21,703 bases of DNA, taken from NCBI GenBank assembly GCA_035500675.1, contig DATJXA010000054.1:1-21703 (forward strand). Reading direction: 5' to 3'. Each line of letters starts with the position of its first letter. Within the stretch, counting starts at the first letter, position 1. Positions 1 through 7,051 of the stretch are shown here, piece after piece. Below the pieces are notes generated by a model. That model was not told the DNA's origin. It made no database searches and saw only the letters and a list, made by a program, of their open reading frames with translations. The position numbers and the translations under genes were made by a program. This DNA is from JAGVPT01 sp035500675 (GTDB taxonomy: Bacteria; Bacteroidota; Ignavibacteria; UBA10030; UBA8401).

Positions 1-446
1 TTCTGATGATAATTTTCCGCTTTGTAAAAATTCGAGAAGGGAACAATTTCAGTGACAATCGGTGCATCGAAGGCGCTGGATGAATCAAGCTCCTTCTTGT
101 AATGCTCGGCAAGCTTTCGCTGATCGTCGTTGTGATAAAAAATTGCAGAGCGATATTGAGTCCCGAGGTCGTTCCCCTGCCGATTGAGGGTGGTAGGGTC
201 GTGGGTCTTCCAGAAGACTTCGAGCAACTCTGCGTAAGAAATTTTTGCCGGGTCATAGGCGATCTGGCACGCCTCGGCATGCCCCGTGCTGCCCGAGCAG
301 ACCTCCTCGTACGTGGGGTTGGGAACGCTCCCCCCCGCATATCCCGAGACTACAGAGTCTACCCCTTTGAGGTCTTGAAAGACTGCTTCGACGCACCAGA
401 AACATCCCGCTGCGAAGGTAGCAGTCTCTAAATTCGTTGTGGCCAT
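1..446 (-). CDS. msrA: Peptide-methionine (S)-S-oxide reductase MsrA (3' end beyond window)
   Basis: Reads leftward from an ATG at 446-444 and is cut by the left edge after about 148 codons. MsrA reduces the S-epimer of methionine sulfoxide in proteins, using thioredoxin as reductant. The GCFWC active-site motif lies at residues 14-18, with Cys15 the expected catalytic cysteine and Cys18 a second one. It is followed by the family blocks SGYAGG, GHAEACQIAYDP, FWKTHDPTTLNRQGND and GTQYRSAIFYH, in the usual order. A GGAG-type ribosome site sits just upstream (GAGGAGAGAA). No signal peptide is visible, so it is probably cytoplasmic. It lies 194 nt downstream of the GH76-like gene on the same strand, far enough to have its own promoter. 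Whether an MsrB domain is fused at the C-terminus cannot be seen. Identification is secure. Confidence 0.96.
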   Translation of the reverse strand, partial: MATTNLETATFAAGCFWCVEAVFQDLKGVDSVVSGYAGGSVPNPTYEEVCSGSTGHAEACQIAYDPAKISYAELLEVFWKTHDPTTLNRQGNDLGTQYRSAIFYHNDDQRKLAEHYKKELDSSSAFDAPIVTEIVPFSNFYKAENYHQ

Positions 447-514
447 AGCGTTGTTCTCTCCTCGATGCTCGTTGAATTTATCATGTCCCTGCCGGCACGA
501 TGCAAAATGGAATA

Positions 515-550
515 GAGCGATCGCAGCACATATTGTGAAAGCGGTCGCTC
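515..550. repeat. Inverted repeat (hairpin) between GH76-like gene and msrA
   Basis: The arms GAGCGATCGC (515-524) and GCGGTCGCTC (541-550) pair over 10 positions with one G-T pair. Inside them CACA/TGTG can form a second short stem around TAT. The hairpin lies in the 194-nt gap upstream of msrA. No clear T-run follows on either strand, so a simple rho-independent terminator is not well supported. It could be an attenuating leader hairpin for msrA or a weak terminator for the upstream gene. A smaller 5-bp hairpin (ACGCA/TGCGT, 625-638) lies directly after the GH76-like stop codon. Confidence 0.4.
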
Positions 551-640
551 ATTTTCCAGTTCGACATCTCTCTTCGTCCTTTGCGAAGCGCTCGCAGACG
601 AGAAGGCATTTTGTAAATATAGTTACGCAGAGATGCGTTC

Positions 641-1885
641 TTATCGCTTTTTCAATTCTTCGTGCAAAACGTATGCGTAGACGCCGAAGGCGCGCATCGC
701 CTGCGATTGGGCGTGAACGGTTCCGATCTGATCCACACCGTACCCCTCTTCACCGCCTCGGGGGTTCCATCCGTTTCGAATAGCATTGTCGCTCAAACGA
801 TGAAGGAGTACGTACGCCGCCCCATGATTATTCGACCAAACGTGTTGAAGCATGCGGCCGACTTTCTTTGGAATATCCGAAAGTGAATCGGGCGCAATGA
901 GATATGCATCAAGAATAAAATGGACGAACGCGCCGTTTCCGTCCATGCGCAGTTGATAATAATCCGTCGGATCGACCCATCCGTTTGCGGGATCCATGAT
1001 CCGTCGCGCCGACGCGATCGCTATGTCTTTGAATTTTGCGTCTCCGGTCATTCGATACAACGCAGCGATAACGGAGAGATAGGACGCGCTTTCCCACGGC
1101 AGCTGTTTGCCGAATGCGGCCCTCCCTCCTTTCCCTTCCCAAACTCCATTGCCCCGATAAAACATTTTCTCGATGCCCGGATATTTCTTATCTCCGTTCC
1201 ATACAAGCAGTGCGTCGTTGTAATACCGTTTGTCCTTCGTCGCTTCGTACAACATGCACGCGACGGTGACCATTTGATTCGTATTGCTGTTGGAAATGAT
1301 CATGTCGTCAACTTTCGAATCCGGAGGCCAGCTATACCAACTCCAGAAGCCCTCATGATTTGAGAGCCTTCCTTCCTTTCGGGCCTCGTCGTATCGTTTC
1401 CTTGCGTCGGCGACCCAATCATCATGCTGCTTTCCTGAAAATTCCCACCAGTACAATTCGGCGAGGCACACCCACGCGCGATCGTCAACCCAGGTTCCGT
1501 TCATCATATCGGAAAACTTCCGCTCACGAGTATAGATGTTCAAAAGGCTCTGGTCTCCGGTCGCCGCGTAAAGAAACGCTTCTCCAATCGCCCCGTTGGC
1601 GGCTTCCCACGCCGAGTTGTAGACCTGTTTAAAAAGAACATCGATCGCGTACGCACGCTGGACCGTCAGCTTAAAAAGCTCATCGGTTGTCAGATTCACT
1701 TCATCATCGGCGGCCTTTGTCGGATGTGTTTCCTTCGGCAAACTTTGGAAAGTATTCGATAAAAAATACGCAGCGGCTCCGACAGCGACGAGACAAACGC
1801 CGATGGCGATACGCCTCAGGAGAATTTTCTTTTCTTCTCCATTTTTCGAAACCTGATGCTCGTTCTTTTTCTTTTTCCGTTTCAC
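641..1885 (-). CDS. Membrane-anchored GH76-like (alpha/alpha)6 glycosidase-type protein
   Basis: A 414-residue protein. The start is a GTG at 1885, because no alternative start precedes the conserved domain and the frame begins 8 nt after the aldo/keto reductase stop. The N-terminus is strongly basic (MKRKKKK), with one hydrophobic segment at about residues 26-43, giving a signal-anchor with the body outside the cytoplasm. The rest resembles family GH76 (alpha-1,6-mannanase-like) toroids: GAIGEAFLYAATGD, then VDDRAWVCLAELYWWEFSGK with an Asp-Asp pair at 134-135 matching the GH76 catalytic DD motif, then ISNSNTNQMVTVACMLYEATKDKRYY and a late SQAMRAFGVYAYV helix. The substrate is unknown; bacterial GH76 members act on alpha-mannans or mannosyl glycolipids. 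Another six-hairpin glycosidase family is possible. It probably shares a transcript with the two upstream genes. No Shine-Dalgarno site is seen. Confidence 0.72.
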   Translation of the reverse strand: MKRKKKKNEHQVSKNGEEKKILLRRIAIGVCLVAVGAAAYFLSNTFQSLPKETHPTKAADDEVNLTTDELFKLTVQRAYAIDVLFKQVYNSAWEAANGAIGEAFLYAATGDQSLLNIYTRERKFSDMMNGTWVDDRAWVCLAELYWWEFSGKQHDDWVADARKRYDEARKEGRLSNHEGFWSWYSWPPDSKVDDMIISNSNTNQMVTVACMLYEATKDKRYYNDALLVWNGDKKYPGIEKMFYRGNGVWEGKGGRAAFGKQLPWESASYLSVIAALYRMTGDAKFKDIAIASARRIMDPANGWVDPTDYYQLRMDGNGAFVHFILDAYLIAPDSLSDIPKKVGRMLQHVWSNNHGAAYVLLHRLSDNAIRNGWNPRGGEEGYGVDQIGTVHAQSQAMRAFGVYAYVLHEELKKR

Positions 1886-1893
1886 GTCGCTAT

Positions 1894-2883
1894 CTATCTG
1901 TTCACTGAAGGCATTGCGGCGGCCGGATAGCGTGTCCCCGATGCAGCGCCGGGTGGGAGCGCCCGATCGATCTCATGGAGGTCTTCCTTAGTGAGCACAA
2001 TGTTTACGGCGCCTACATTTTCTTCCAAATATTGCCGCCGCTTGGTTCCCGGGATCGGGACAACATCTTGTCCTCGGGAAAGAACCCAAGCGAGCGCAAG
2101 TTGGGAAGGCGTGCAGTTCTTGCGGCGCGCAATTGTTTCAACCCTCTCAAGAAGGGTAAGATTGTTCGTAAAATTTTCTCCCTGAAAGCGGGGTGAATTG
2201 CGACGCACATCGTCGGGGTCCAAACGATCAACGTCTTTCATTCGGCCTGTGAGAAATCCGCGCCCCAGCGGGCTGTACGCGACGAAGCCTATTCCCAGCT
2301 CCCTGCACGTCGAAAGCACTTCGGTCTCAGGATCCCTTGTCCACAACGAATACTCGGATTGAATTGCCGTGATCGGATGCACTGCATGGGCCCGTCGAAT
2401 GGTTTTCGCCGATGCCTCCGAAAGACCGATGAAGCGGATCTTCCCTTCTTCGACAAGCGCGCTCATTGCTCCTACGGTTTCTTCGATCGGAGTATTTGGG
2501 TCGACGCGATGAAGATAGTAGAGGTCGATCGTTTCGACACCGAGCCGGCGGAGACTCCCCTCGCAGGACATCCGCACATACTCTTTCTTTCCATTGACAG
2601 TCCGGTGCTTCGGGTTTGCAGGATCTCGCACAATGCCAAATTTTGTCGCAAGAATGACGCGCTCGCGCTTCCCTTTGATCGCTTTTCCGACGAGCTCTTC
2701 ATTTGTGTGAGGACCGTACATGTCGGCTGTGTCGAGGAGTGTGATGCCGAGTTCGAGCGCTCGGTCGATGGTCGCAAGAGATTCTGCATCGTCCCTTCCA
2801 CCATAAAAATCGGACATACCCATGCACCCCAGGCCAAGAGCCGAGGTTTCTAAGCCGTTTCTCCCTAATTTCCTCTTTTCCAT
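1894..2883 (-). CDS. Aldo/keto reductase (AKR13-like)
   Basis: A 329-residue NAD(P)H-dependent oxidoreductase that would reduce aldehydes or ketones in the cytoplasm. The start is ATG at 2883, preceded by AGAAAGGA and beginning MEKRKLGRNGLETSALGLGCMGMS, the typical N-terminus. The frame stays open upstream to 3033, but that stretch overlaps the yciH-like gene and has no family similarity. The catalytic tetrad is visible: Asp51 and Tyr56 in LLDTADMYG, Lys81 in ATKFG, His125 in YYLHRVD. The C-terminal GTKRRQYLEENVGA block that binds the cofactor phosphate/adenine side is present. Length is normal for the family. It lies 41 nt after yciH and 8 nt before the GH76-like gene, so an operon is likely. 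The physiological substrate cannot be told from sequence. Confidence 0.93.
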   Translation of the reverse strand: MEKRKLGRNGLETSALGLGCMGMSDFYGGRDDAESLATIDRALELGITLLDTADMYGPHTNEELVGKAIKGKRERVILATKFGIVRDPANPKHRTVNGKKEYVRMSCEGSLRRLGVETIDLYYLHRVDPNTPIEETVGAMSALVEEGKIRFIGLSEASAKTIRRAHAVHPITAIQSEYSLWTRDPETEVLSTCRELGIGFVAYSPLGRGFLTGRMKDVDRLDPDDVRRNSPRFQGENFTNNLTLLERVETIARRKNCTPSQLALAWVLSRGQDVVPIPGTKRRQYLEENVGAVNIVLTKEDLHEIDRALPPGAASGTRYPAAAMPSVNR

Positions 2884-2924
2884 TTTATCCTTTCTGGTTC
2901 GACCTTTCAATTCAAATTGTCGCA

Positions 2925-3245
2925 CTATAGATTCACAACGTATCCCATGTTTTTCATCATTGCCGCAACCCGTTTGCGCTGGTCGCCCTGGATCTCGATC
3001 CTTCCTGCCTTTACCGATCCACCCGCGCCGCATTCTTGTTTCAGCTGCCGCGCGATATCGTTCATCATATTCGGGTTGTGATGAAGTCCGCTAAGAACAG
3101 TGACTGCTTTTCCTTTTCTCCCGGCCGTCTCAAGGGTGATCTGAACAACCGCCCCCTTTCCGTCGTGTGATTTTTTTTGGGGATGAATTTCTTCGTCGGG
3201 AACGCCCGACATAAACTTTAGATCGGAGAGAGATGTTAATTTCAT
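2925..3245 (-). CDS. yciH: SUI1/eIF1-family translation factor, YciH-like
   Basis: A 106-residue protein with a SUI1 domain at about residues 34-104. Recognisable blocks are GRKGKAVTVLSGL, then KQECGAGGSVKAGRIEIQGDQRKRVAAMMKNMGY, which is how bacterial YciH and archaeal/eukaryal eIF1 end. In E. coli YciH is a small ribosome-associated protein linked to initiation fidelity and stress; the role here is inferred from the family. The start is ATG at 3245, with no clear Shine-Dalgarno site. It is the first gene of the leftward yciH, aldo/keto reductase, GH76-like run. The last 42 nt before the reductase start hold that gene's ribosome site. Family assignment is secure. Confidence 0.9.
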   Translation of the reverse strand: MKLTSLSDLKFMSGVPDEEIHPQKKSHDGKGAVVQITLETAGRKGKAVTVLSGLHHNPNMMNDIARQLKQECGAGGSVKAGRIEIQGDQRKRVAAMMKNMGYVVNL

Positions 3246-3626
3246 CGATCAATGAACAAGTGAGATTGAGCGAGATAACTTTTGTTTCGGAGAGAATGCA
3301 ATTCTATAATAGAAGCCGTATCAAGATGCACCGACTTCAATGGCAACGCACTTTAGTTTGCAATAGACTGTCGGCGCAATAAAAAGTAGAAAAATCGGCC
3401 TTTAATTGCAATGCATTCGCGCTGGTGCCGCCGGGAATCGCATCATGACAATAGGAAAAGTTGCATGGCGTTTCGTCAATTTATTTTTCAGACCGTCATG
3501 GTTTCTTTTGATCGGCCTTCCGTATCTATGAAACTCAACCGTGATACAGGAAATTGCTTCTCTCCTTCCCATCCCCGATATTATGGCATATTTTTCTTGC
3601 TACTCCATTAGCGATAAGGATGAACC
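3246..3626. other. Divergent intergenic region
   Basis: These 381 nt separate the leftward yciH-like gene from the rightward DUF885 gene. They hold a good sigma70-like promoter pattern on the + strand near the left side (see 3282-3310). A 66-codon open frame at 3411-3611 has composition unlike its neighbours and no recognisable domain, so it is not called. No tRNA, riboswitch or strong hairpin was seen. Confidence 0.5.
3282..3310 (+). promoter_or_regulatory. Putative promoter, about 310 nt upstream of the DUF885 gene
   Basis: TTGTTT (3282-3287), a 17-nt spacer, then a perfect TATAAT (3305-3310). Transcription would start near 3317 and leave a leader of about 310 nt before the DUF885 start at 3627. 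In this group a TTG...TA pattern with TTG to TA spacing of 19-20 nt is also consistent with the Bacteroidota primary sigma factor. It may instead drive a small RNA. Confidence 0.4.
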
Positions 3627-5357
3627 ATGAAATATTTGTTCTTTACACTGCTCGCCGCAGCATGTCTTCTCTTTTCATCGTGCGCTCAACAACAAAACGC
3701 CGATCAGAAATTCGAAGCTCTTGCATCTCATTACATTGAAAGACTTCTCGAGACCAGCCCGGAGTTGGCAACAGGACTGGGGGATCACCGTTTTGACGGG
3801 AAGCTTAGCGATTATTCCGCCGCCGGGATCGAAGCTCAACGGTCTTTAACAAAGTCGTATCTCGACTCTTTGTCGACGATCGATCAAGACGACCTGGACC
3901 TCACGAATCAAATCGACTTCCAAATCCTCCAAACGAATCTTGAGTCCACGCTCTATTCTCTCGACACGCTCAAAGAGTATGAGTGGAACCCTCTCGTGTA
4001 CAACGTCGGCGGAGCGATCTATGGACTTTTAGCGCGCGATTTTGCCCCGGTCAAAGAACGTCTTACAAATGTCAAATCGAGACTTGAGGGAATTCCCGCT
4101 GTCGTGACCGCGGCAGAAACGAACCTCAAAAATCCGCCAAAGATCCACACCGAGACGGCGATCGATCAAAACTCCGGGACAATCGACATGATCAAAAATG
4201 ATCTGAAGATGTACCTCGATCAAGCCCCGGAGATGAAAAAGGAATTGGCGCCCGCGCAAGCGGAGGCCGTGAAAGCCCTCGAAGCGTACGGACGTTGGAT
4301 GAAGACCGACCTCCTTCCACGGTCGAACGGCGATTTTCGCATCGGCGATGAAAAGTTCAAGAGAAAGTTATATTATTCGCTCGAATCCGACCTTACAAAA
4401 GAAGAAATCCTAAACTCGGCGGAAGAAGATCTCAAAAAGACTCAAGATACCTTGTACGCTACGGCATTACCGCTTTTCAAACAAATGTTTCCGGGAGTGA
4501 ATGACACCAGCAAACTCAACAATACAAAATGGATCATCAGGACCGTCCTCGACAAACTTGCCGATGCGCATCCGACGAATAAAACGATCGTCGACGATGC
4601 AAAACATGACCTGCAAACCGCAACCGATTTCGTGCGAGCTCACAACCTCGTGACCGTTCCCGATAAACCGGTCAACGTCATCGTCATGCCGGAGTATCAG
4701 CGCGGAATCGCGGTCGCTTACTGCGATGCGCCGGGCCCGCTCGAGAAAAACGGGGAGACATTTTTTACAATTTCTCCTACGCCAAAAGACTGGACAAAGC
4801 AGCGGGTCGAATCGTTCTACCGCGAGTACAACAATTATATGCTGCAGGACCTCACGATCCACGAAGGGATGCCTGGGCATTATTTGCAGCTTGCCCACGC
4901 CAATACCTTCAAAGCCCCGACGATGGTCCGCGCAATCTTCAGCAACGGCGCGTTCATTGAAGGATGGGCGACGTATGCCGAGCAATTCATGGCGGAAAAT
5001 GGATACGGTGGACCGGAGGTAAAGATGGAACAGCAGAAAATGCGGCTGCGGCTCATCATTAATGCGATCATCGATCAAAAGATCCACACCGCCGGGATGA
5101 CGGAAAAAGAAGCGATGGACCTGATGATGAACGAGGGGTTTCAGGAAGAAGGAGAAGCCGCTGGCAAATGGAAAAGGGCGTGCCTTACCTCGACCCAACT
5201 TTCTACATACTATGTGGGCAATATGGAATTGAACATGCTCCGCCGGGCCTATCAGGCAAAATACCCGGATGCCGACACAAAAACGATGAACGATGCAATT
5301 ATTTCGGTAGGGTCCCCTGCGGCGAAATATGTTGGAGAAGCCCTAGGGTTGGAGTGA
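3627..5357 (+). CDS. DUF885 family zinc-peptidase-like lipoprotein
   Basis: A 576-residue protein. The start is ATG at 3627, with AAGGA six nt upstream. The N-terminus (MKYLFFTLLAAACLLFSSC) is a lipoprotein signal with Cys19 as the likely lipidated residue, so it should be attached to a membrane facing the periplasm. The DUF885 family has a metallopeptidase-type core: HEGMPGH at residues 412-418 gives the zinc-binding His412, Glu413 and His418, and FIEGWATYAE at 443-452 supplies Glu445 as the probable third ligand, with Glu452 nearby. The N-terminal part (YIERLLETSPELATGLGDHRFDGKLSDYS) is the usual DUF885 opening. Length is typical. Members are thought to be peptidases or carboxypeptidases; the substrate is unknown. 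The Spy-like gene follows 139 nt downstream with its own ribosome site. Confidence 0.92.
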   Translation: MKYLFFTLLAAACLLFSSCAQQQNADQKFEALASHYIERLLETSPELATGLGDHRFDGKLSDYSAAGIEAQRSLTKSYLDSLSTIDQDDLDLTNQIDFQILQTNLESTLYSLDTLKEYEWNPLVYNVGGAIYGLLARDFAPVKERLTNVKSRLEGIPAVVTAAETNLKNPPKIHTETAIDQNSGTIDMIKNDLKMYLDQAPEMKKELAPAQAEAVKALEAYGRWMKTDLLPRSNGDFRIGDEKFKRKLYYSLESDLTKEEILNSAEEDLKKTQDTLYATALPLFKQMFPGVNDTSKLNNTKWIIRTVLDKLADAHPTNKTIVDDAKHDLQTATDFVRAHNLVTVPDKPVNVIVMPEYQRGIAVAYCDAPGPLEKNGETFFTISPTPKDWTKQRVESFYREYNNYMLQDLTIHEGMPGHYLQLAHANTFKAPTMVRAIFSNGAFIEGWATYAEQFMAENGYGGPEVKMEQQKMRLRLIINAIIDQKIHTAGMTEKEAMDLMMNEGFQEEGEAAGKWKRACLTSTQLSTYYVGNMELNMLRRAYQAKYPDADTKTMNDAIISVGSPAAKYVGEALGLE

Positions 5358-5496
5358 TGATAAAGATAGCTTATGGCAAGAGAACTTGTTAAACTTTCCG
5401 GCGTTCACGTGTTCTAAACTGATATTGCTCGACAAAAAGGAAGCCAGGACGCTTGGGATGAGTCATGGTGTACATTCATTAATTAAGGAGAAACAC

Positions 5497-5877
5497 ATGC
5501 GACAGTACAAGGTGGTGTTAATTGCGGTTGCGCTCTTGATCGGAACGCTGGCATCTAGCGCAAGCGCGCAAGGAATGAGACAAGGCGGAGGGATGATGCG
5601 AATGTCCCCCGAGGATCGCGCGGCCATGCTGAAGGATTCTTTGGGCCTCGATCAGACACAGGTGGATTCCGTGATAAGCATCTTTAAAGAAATGAATGCG
5701 AAACGGGAAGCGATGATGAATTCGGATGACGATCGCGACGCGCGCAGAGAAGCGATGATGAGTCTCATGTCCCAGACGGACGAAAAAATAGAAGCATTGC
5801 TGACGAGCGATCAAAAGGCCAAATACGAAGCGATGAAGCAAGAGCGCGCTTCCAGATTCCGGCAGCGTCAAAATTAA
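5497..5877 (+). CDS. Spy/CpxP-like Met-rich periplasmic protein
   Basis: A 126-residue exported protein. The start is ATG at 5497, preceded by AAGGAG; the frame is open to 5386, but only this start places a clean signal peptide (MRQYKVVLIAVALLIGTLASSASAQ) at the N-terminus. The mature part is Met-, Arg- and Glu-rich and helical. LGLDQTQVDSV (49-59) and LTSDQKAKYEAM (102-113) resemble the paired LTxxQ motifs of the Spy/CpxP chaperone family. The family protects periplasmic proteins from aggregation or senses envelope and metal stress; that role is inferred here. Small size and weak conservation leave room for a different helical periplasmic protein. A strong terminator follows immediately. Confidence 0.72.
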   Translation: MRQYKVVLIAVALLIGTLASSASAQGMRQGGGMMRMSPEDRAAMLKDSLGLDQTQVDSVISIFKEMNAKREAMMNSDDDRDARREAMMSLMSQTDEKIEALLTSDQKAKYEAMKQERASRFRQRQN

Positions 5878-5894
5878 CCTGACCGTGATCGGTC

Positions 5895-5943
5895 ATCTCC
5901 TCCTTTTCCGCAATCATCGATGAAAAGGAGGAGATTCTTTTTT
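5895..5943 (+). terminator. Rho-independent terminator after the Spy-like gene
   Basis: A perfect 13-bp stem, ATCTCCTCCTTTT (5895-5907) with AAAAGGAGGAGAT (5923-5935), is followed by TCTTTTTT. A small 5-bp hairpin (GACCG/CGGTC, 5881-5894) directly precedes it. It starts 18 nt after the Spy-like stop codon and should end that transcript. Confidence 0.9.
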
Positions 5944-5994
5944 ACCCCCGTTTTTCATTCCCATAAAAAGAATCCCGCCGGACCGCTTACGGAA

Positions 5995-6137
5995 AAAACT
6001 TCGGCAGTGGTACGTTTTGCCTTTTTTCACTGTTATGCGGATGCCCGCCGGAAGCATGCGGGCATGACGAGCGCTCAGGCTGCGTCATTCCCGAACGTTT
6101 CTATCGGGAATCCAAAACGTACCACTACCAAAACTTC
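5995..6137. repeat. 8-bp target-site duplication flanking the MITE-like element
   Basis: The 8-mer AAAACTTC occurs at 5995-6002 and again at 6130-6137. Each copy abuts an end of the terminal inverted repeats at 6003 and 6129. This is what a transposition event with an 8-bp staggered cut leaves behind. Confidence 0.75.
6003..6129. mobile_element. MITE-like non-coding element, 127 bp
   Basis: The ends are 17-bp terminal inverted repeats: GGCAGTGGTACGTTTTG (6003-6019) against CAAAACGTACCACTACC (6113-6129), 16 of 17 positions pairing. The interior holds two further palindromes, ATGCCCGC/GCGGGCAT (6041-6048, 6058-6065) and ATTCCCGA/TCGGGAAT (6087-6094, 6103-6110), plus ATGACG/CGTCAT between them, so the whole unit can fold into a multi-arm hairpin. 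There is no coding frame. It is bounded by the duplication AAAACTTC. Eight-bp duplications and ends starting with GG occur in IS1595- and ISL3-type transposons, but the parent family cannot be fixed without a match. It sits between the Spy-like terminator and the dienelactone-hydrolase-like gene and may influence transcription of the latter. Confidence 0.78.
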
Positions 6138-6223
6138 GTTGCTCCTGAATTCCAAATTTCGTACACTTATCCATCCCGTTTAGTTTAACCCCCACATCGT
6201 CGTCATCAAAGGAGGCATTGCAT

Positions 6224-7009
6224 ATGCGTCTACGTCTTGTTGCACTTTTCTTGTTCAGCGCCGTTATCGCAAAAGCTGAGGTTATCGGAAAACCGGTCGA
6301 GTATGCTGCGAATGGCGTGACTCTTAAGGGATACATTGCGTACGACAATGCAATTCAGGGAAAACGACCCGGCATTCTTGTCGTCCACGAATGGTGGGGG
6401 AACAACGATTACTCCCGTAAACGGGCCTACATGCTCGCGGCGCTCGGTTATGTCGGCTTTGCATTGGACATGTATGGCGACGGAAAAGTCGCAGATAATC
6501 CTCAAGATGCGGGGAAAATGGCGGGCGAGTCAATGAAAGACCCTGGAGCAATGAAAGCGCGCTTTATGGCCGCGCTCAACCTTTTGAAAAAAAGTGAAGA
6601 GGTCGACTCAACGCGCATCGCTGCGATAGGATATTGTTATGGAGGAGGCGTCGTGCTTAACATGGCGTGCGCCGGTGTGGACCTTCAGGGCGTCGTGAGT
6701 TTTCACGGAAGCCTTTCCGCAGTAGCTCCTCCAAAAATTGGAGGCGTCAAAGCTCCAATCCTCGTTTGTAACGGCGCCGCGGATAAATTCAATGCAGGAG
6801 AGACGGTGAAAGCGTTCAGGGCAGAAATGGATTCGGCGAAAGCGGAATATCAGTTCATCGACTACCCCGATGCGATGCACGCGTTCACCAACCCTGCTTC
6901 GACAGGGGTCGGAGAGAAATTCCATATCCCGATCGCGTACAACGAGAAGGCCGATAAGAAATCGTGGGAGGACATGCAGAAATTTTTTGCCACTATCTTC
7001 AAAAAGTAA
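6224..7009 (+). CDS. Exported dienelactone hydrolase family protein
   Basis: A 261-residue alpha/beta-hydrolase. The start is ATG at 6224, eight nt after AAAGGAGG; a TTG two codons upstream is less likely. Unlike classical cytoplasmic dienelactone hydrolases it begins with a signal peptide (MRLRLVALFLFSAVIAKA, probable cut after residue 18), pointing to the periplasm. The catalytic set is complete: Glu56 in HEWWG, nucleophile Cys138 in GYCYGGG, Asp187 in AADKFN and His219 in DAMHAFTNP. The family hydrolyses lactone or ester bonds (dienelactone in chloroaromatic catabolism), but exported homologues have unknown substrates. No catabolic genes are nearby. The upstream 210 nt hold the MITE-like element. 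A GC-rich hairpin follows the stop codon. Confidence 0.92.
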   Translation: MRLRLVALFLFSAVIAKAEVIGKPVEYAANGVTLKGYIAYDNAIQGKRPGILVVHEWWGNNDYSRKRAYMLAALGYVGFALDMYGDGKVADNPQDAGKMAGESMKDPGAMKARFMAALNLLKKSEEVDSTRIAAIGYCYGGGVVLNMACAGVDLQGVVSFHGSLSAVAPPKIGGVKAPILVCNGAADKFNAGETVKAFRAEMDSAKAEYQFIDYPDAMHAFTNPASTGVGEKFHIPIAYNEKADKKSWEDMQKFFATIFKK

Positions 7010-7021
7010 TTCCGTTCCATC

Positions 7022-7051
7022 GCAGGCGGCCTGCCCTCAAGCGCCGCCTGC
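7022..7051. terminator. GC-rich hairpin between convergent genes
   Basis: GCAGGCGGC (7022-7030) pairs perfectly with GCCGCCTGC (7043-7051). It lies after the rightward dienelactone-hydrolase-like gene and overlaps the last codons of the leftward methyltransferase gene, whose TGA is in the loop (7037-7039). There is no adjacent T-run, so it may slow polymerase or protect 3' ends rather than act as a full terminator. Confidence 0.45.

Noticed and set aside
511..640. 42-codon frame on the - strand upstream of msrA
   Set aside because: Cys/Arg-rich, no ribosome site and it overlaps the hairpin; likely chance.
3411..3611. 66-codon open frame in the intergenic region
   Set aside because: No ribosome site, unusual composition and no similarity I recognise; too weak to call a gene.
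4467..5198. Long open frame on the - strand (243 codons)
   Set aside because: Antisense to the DUF885 gene, His/Arg/Phe-rich, no ribosome site or family features.
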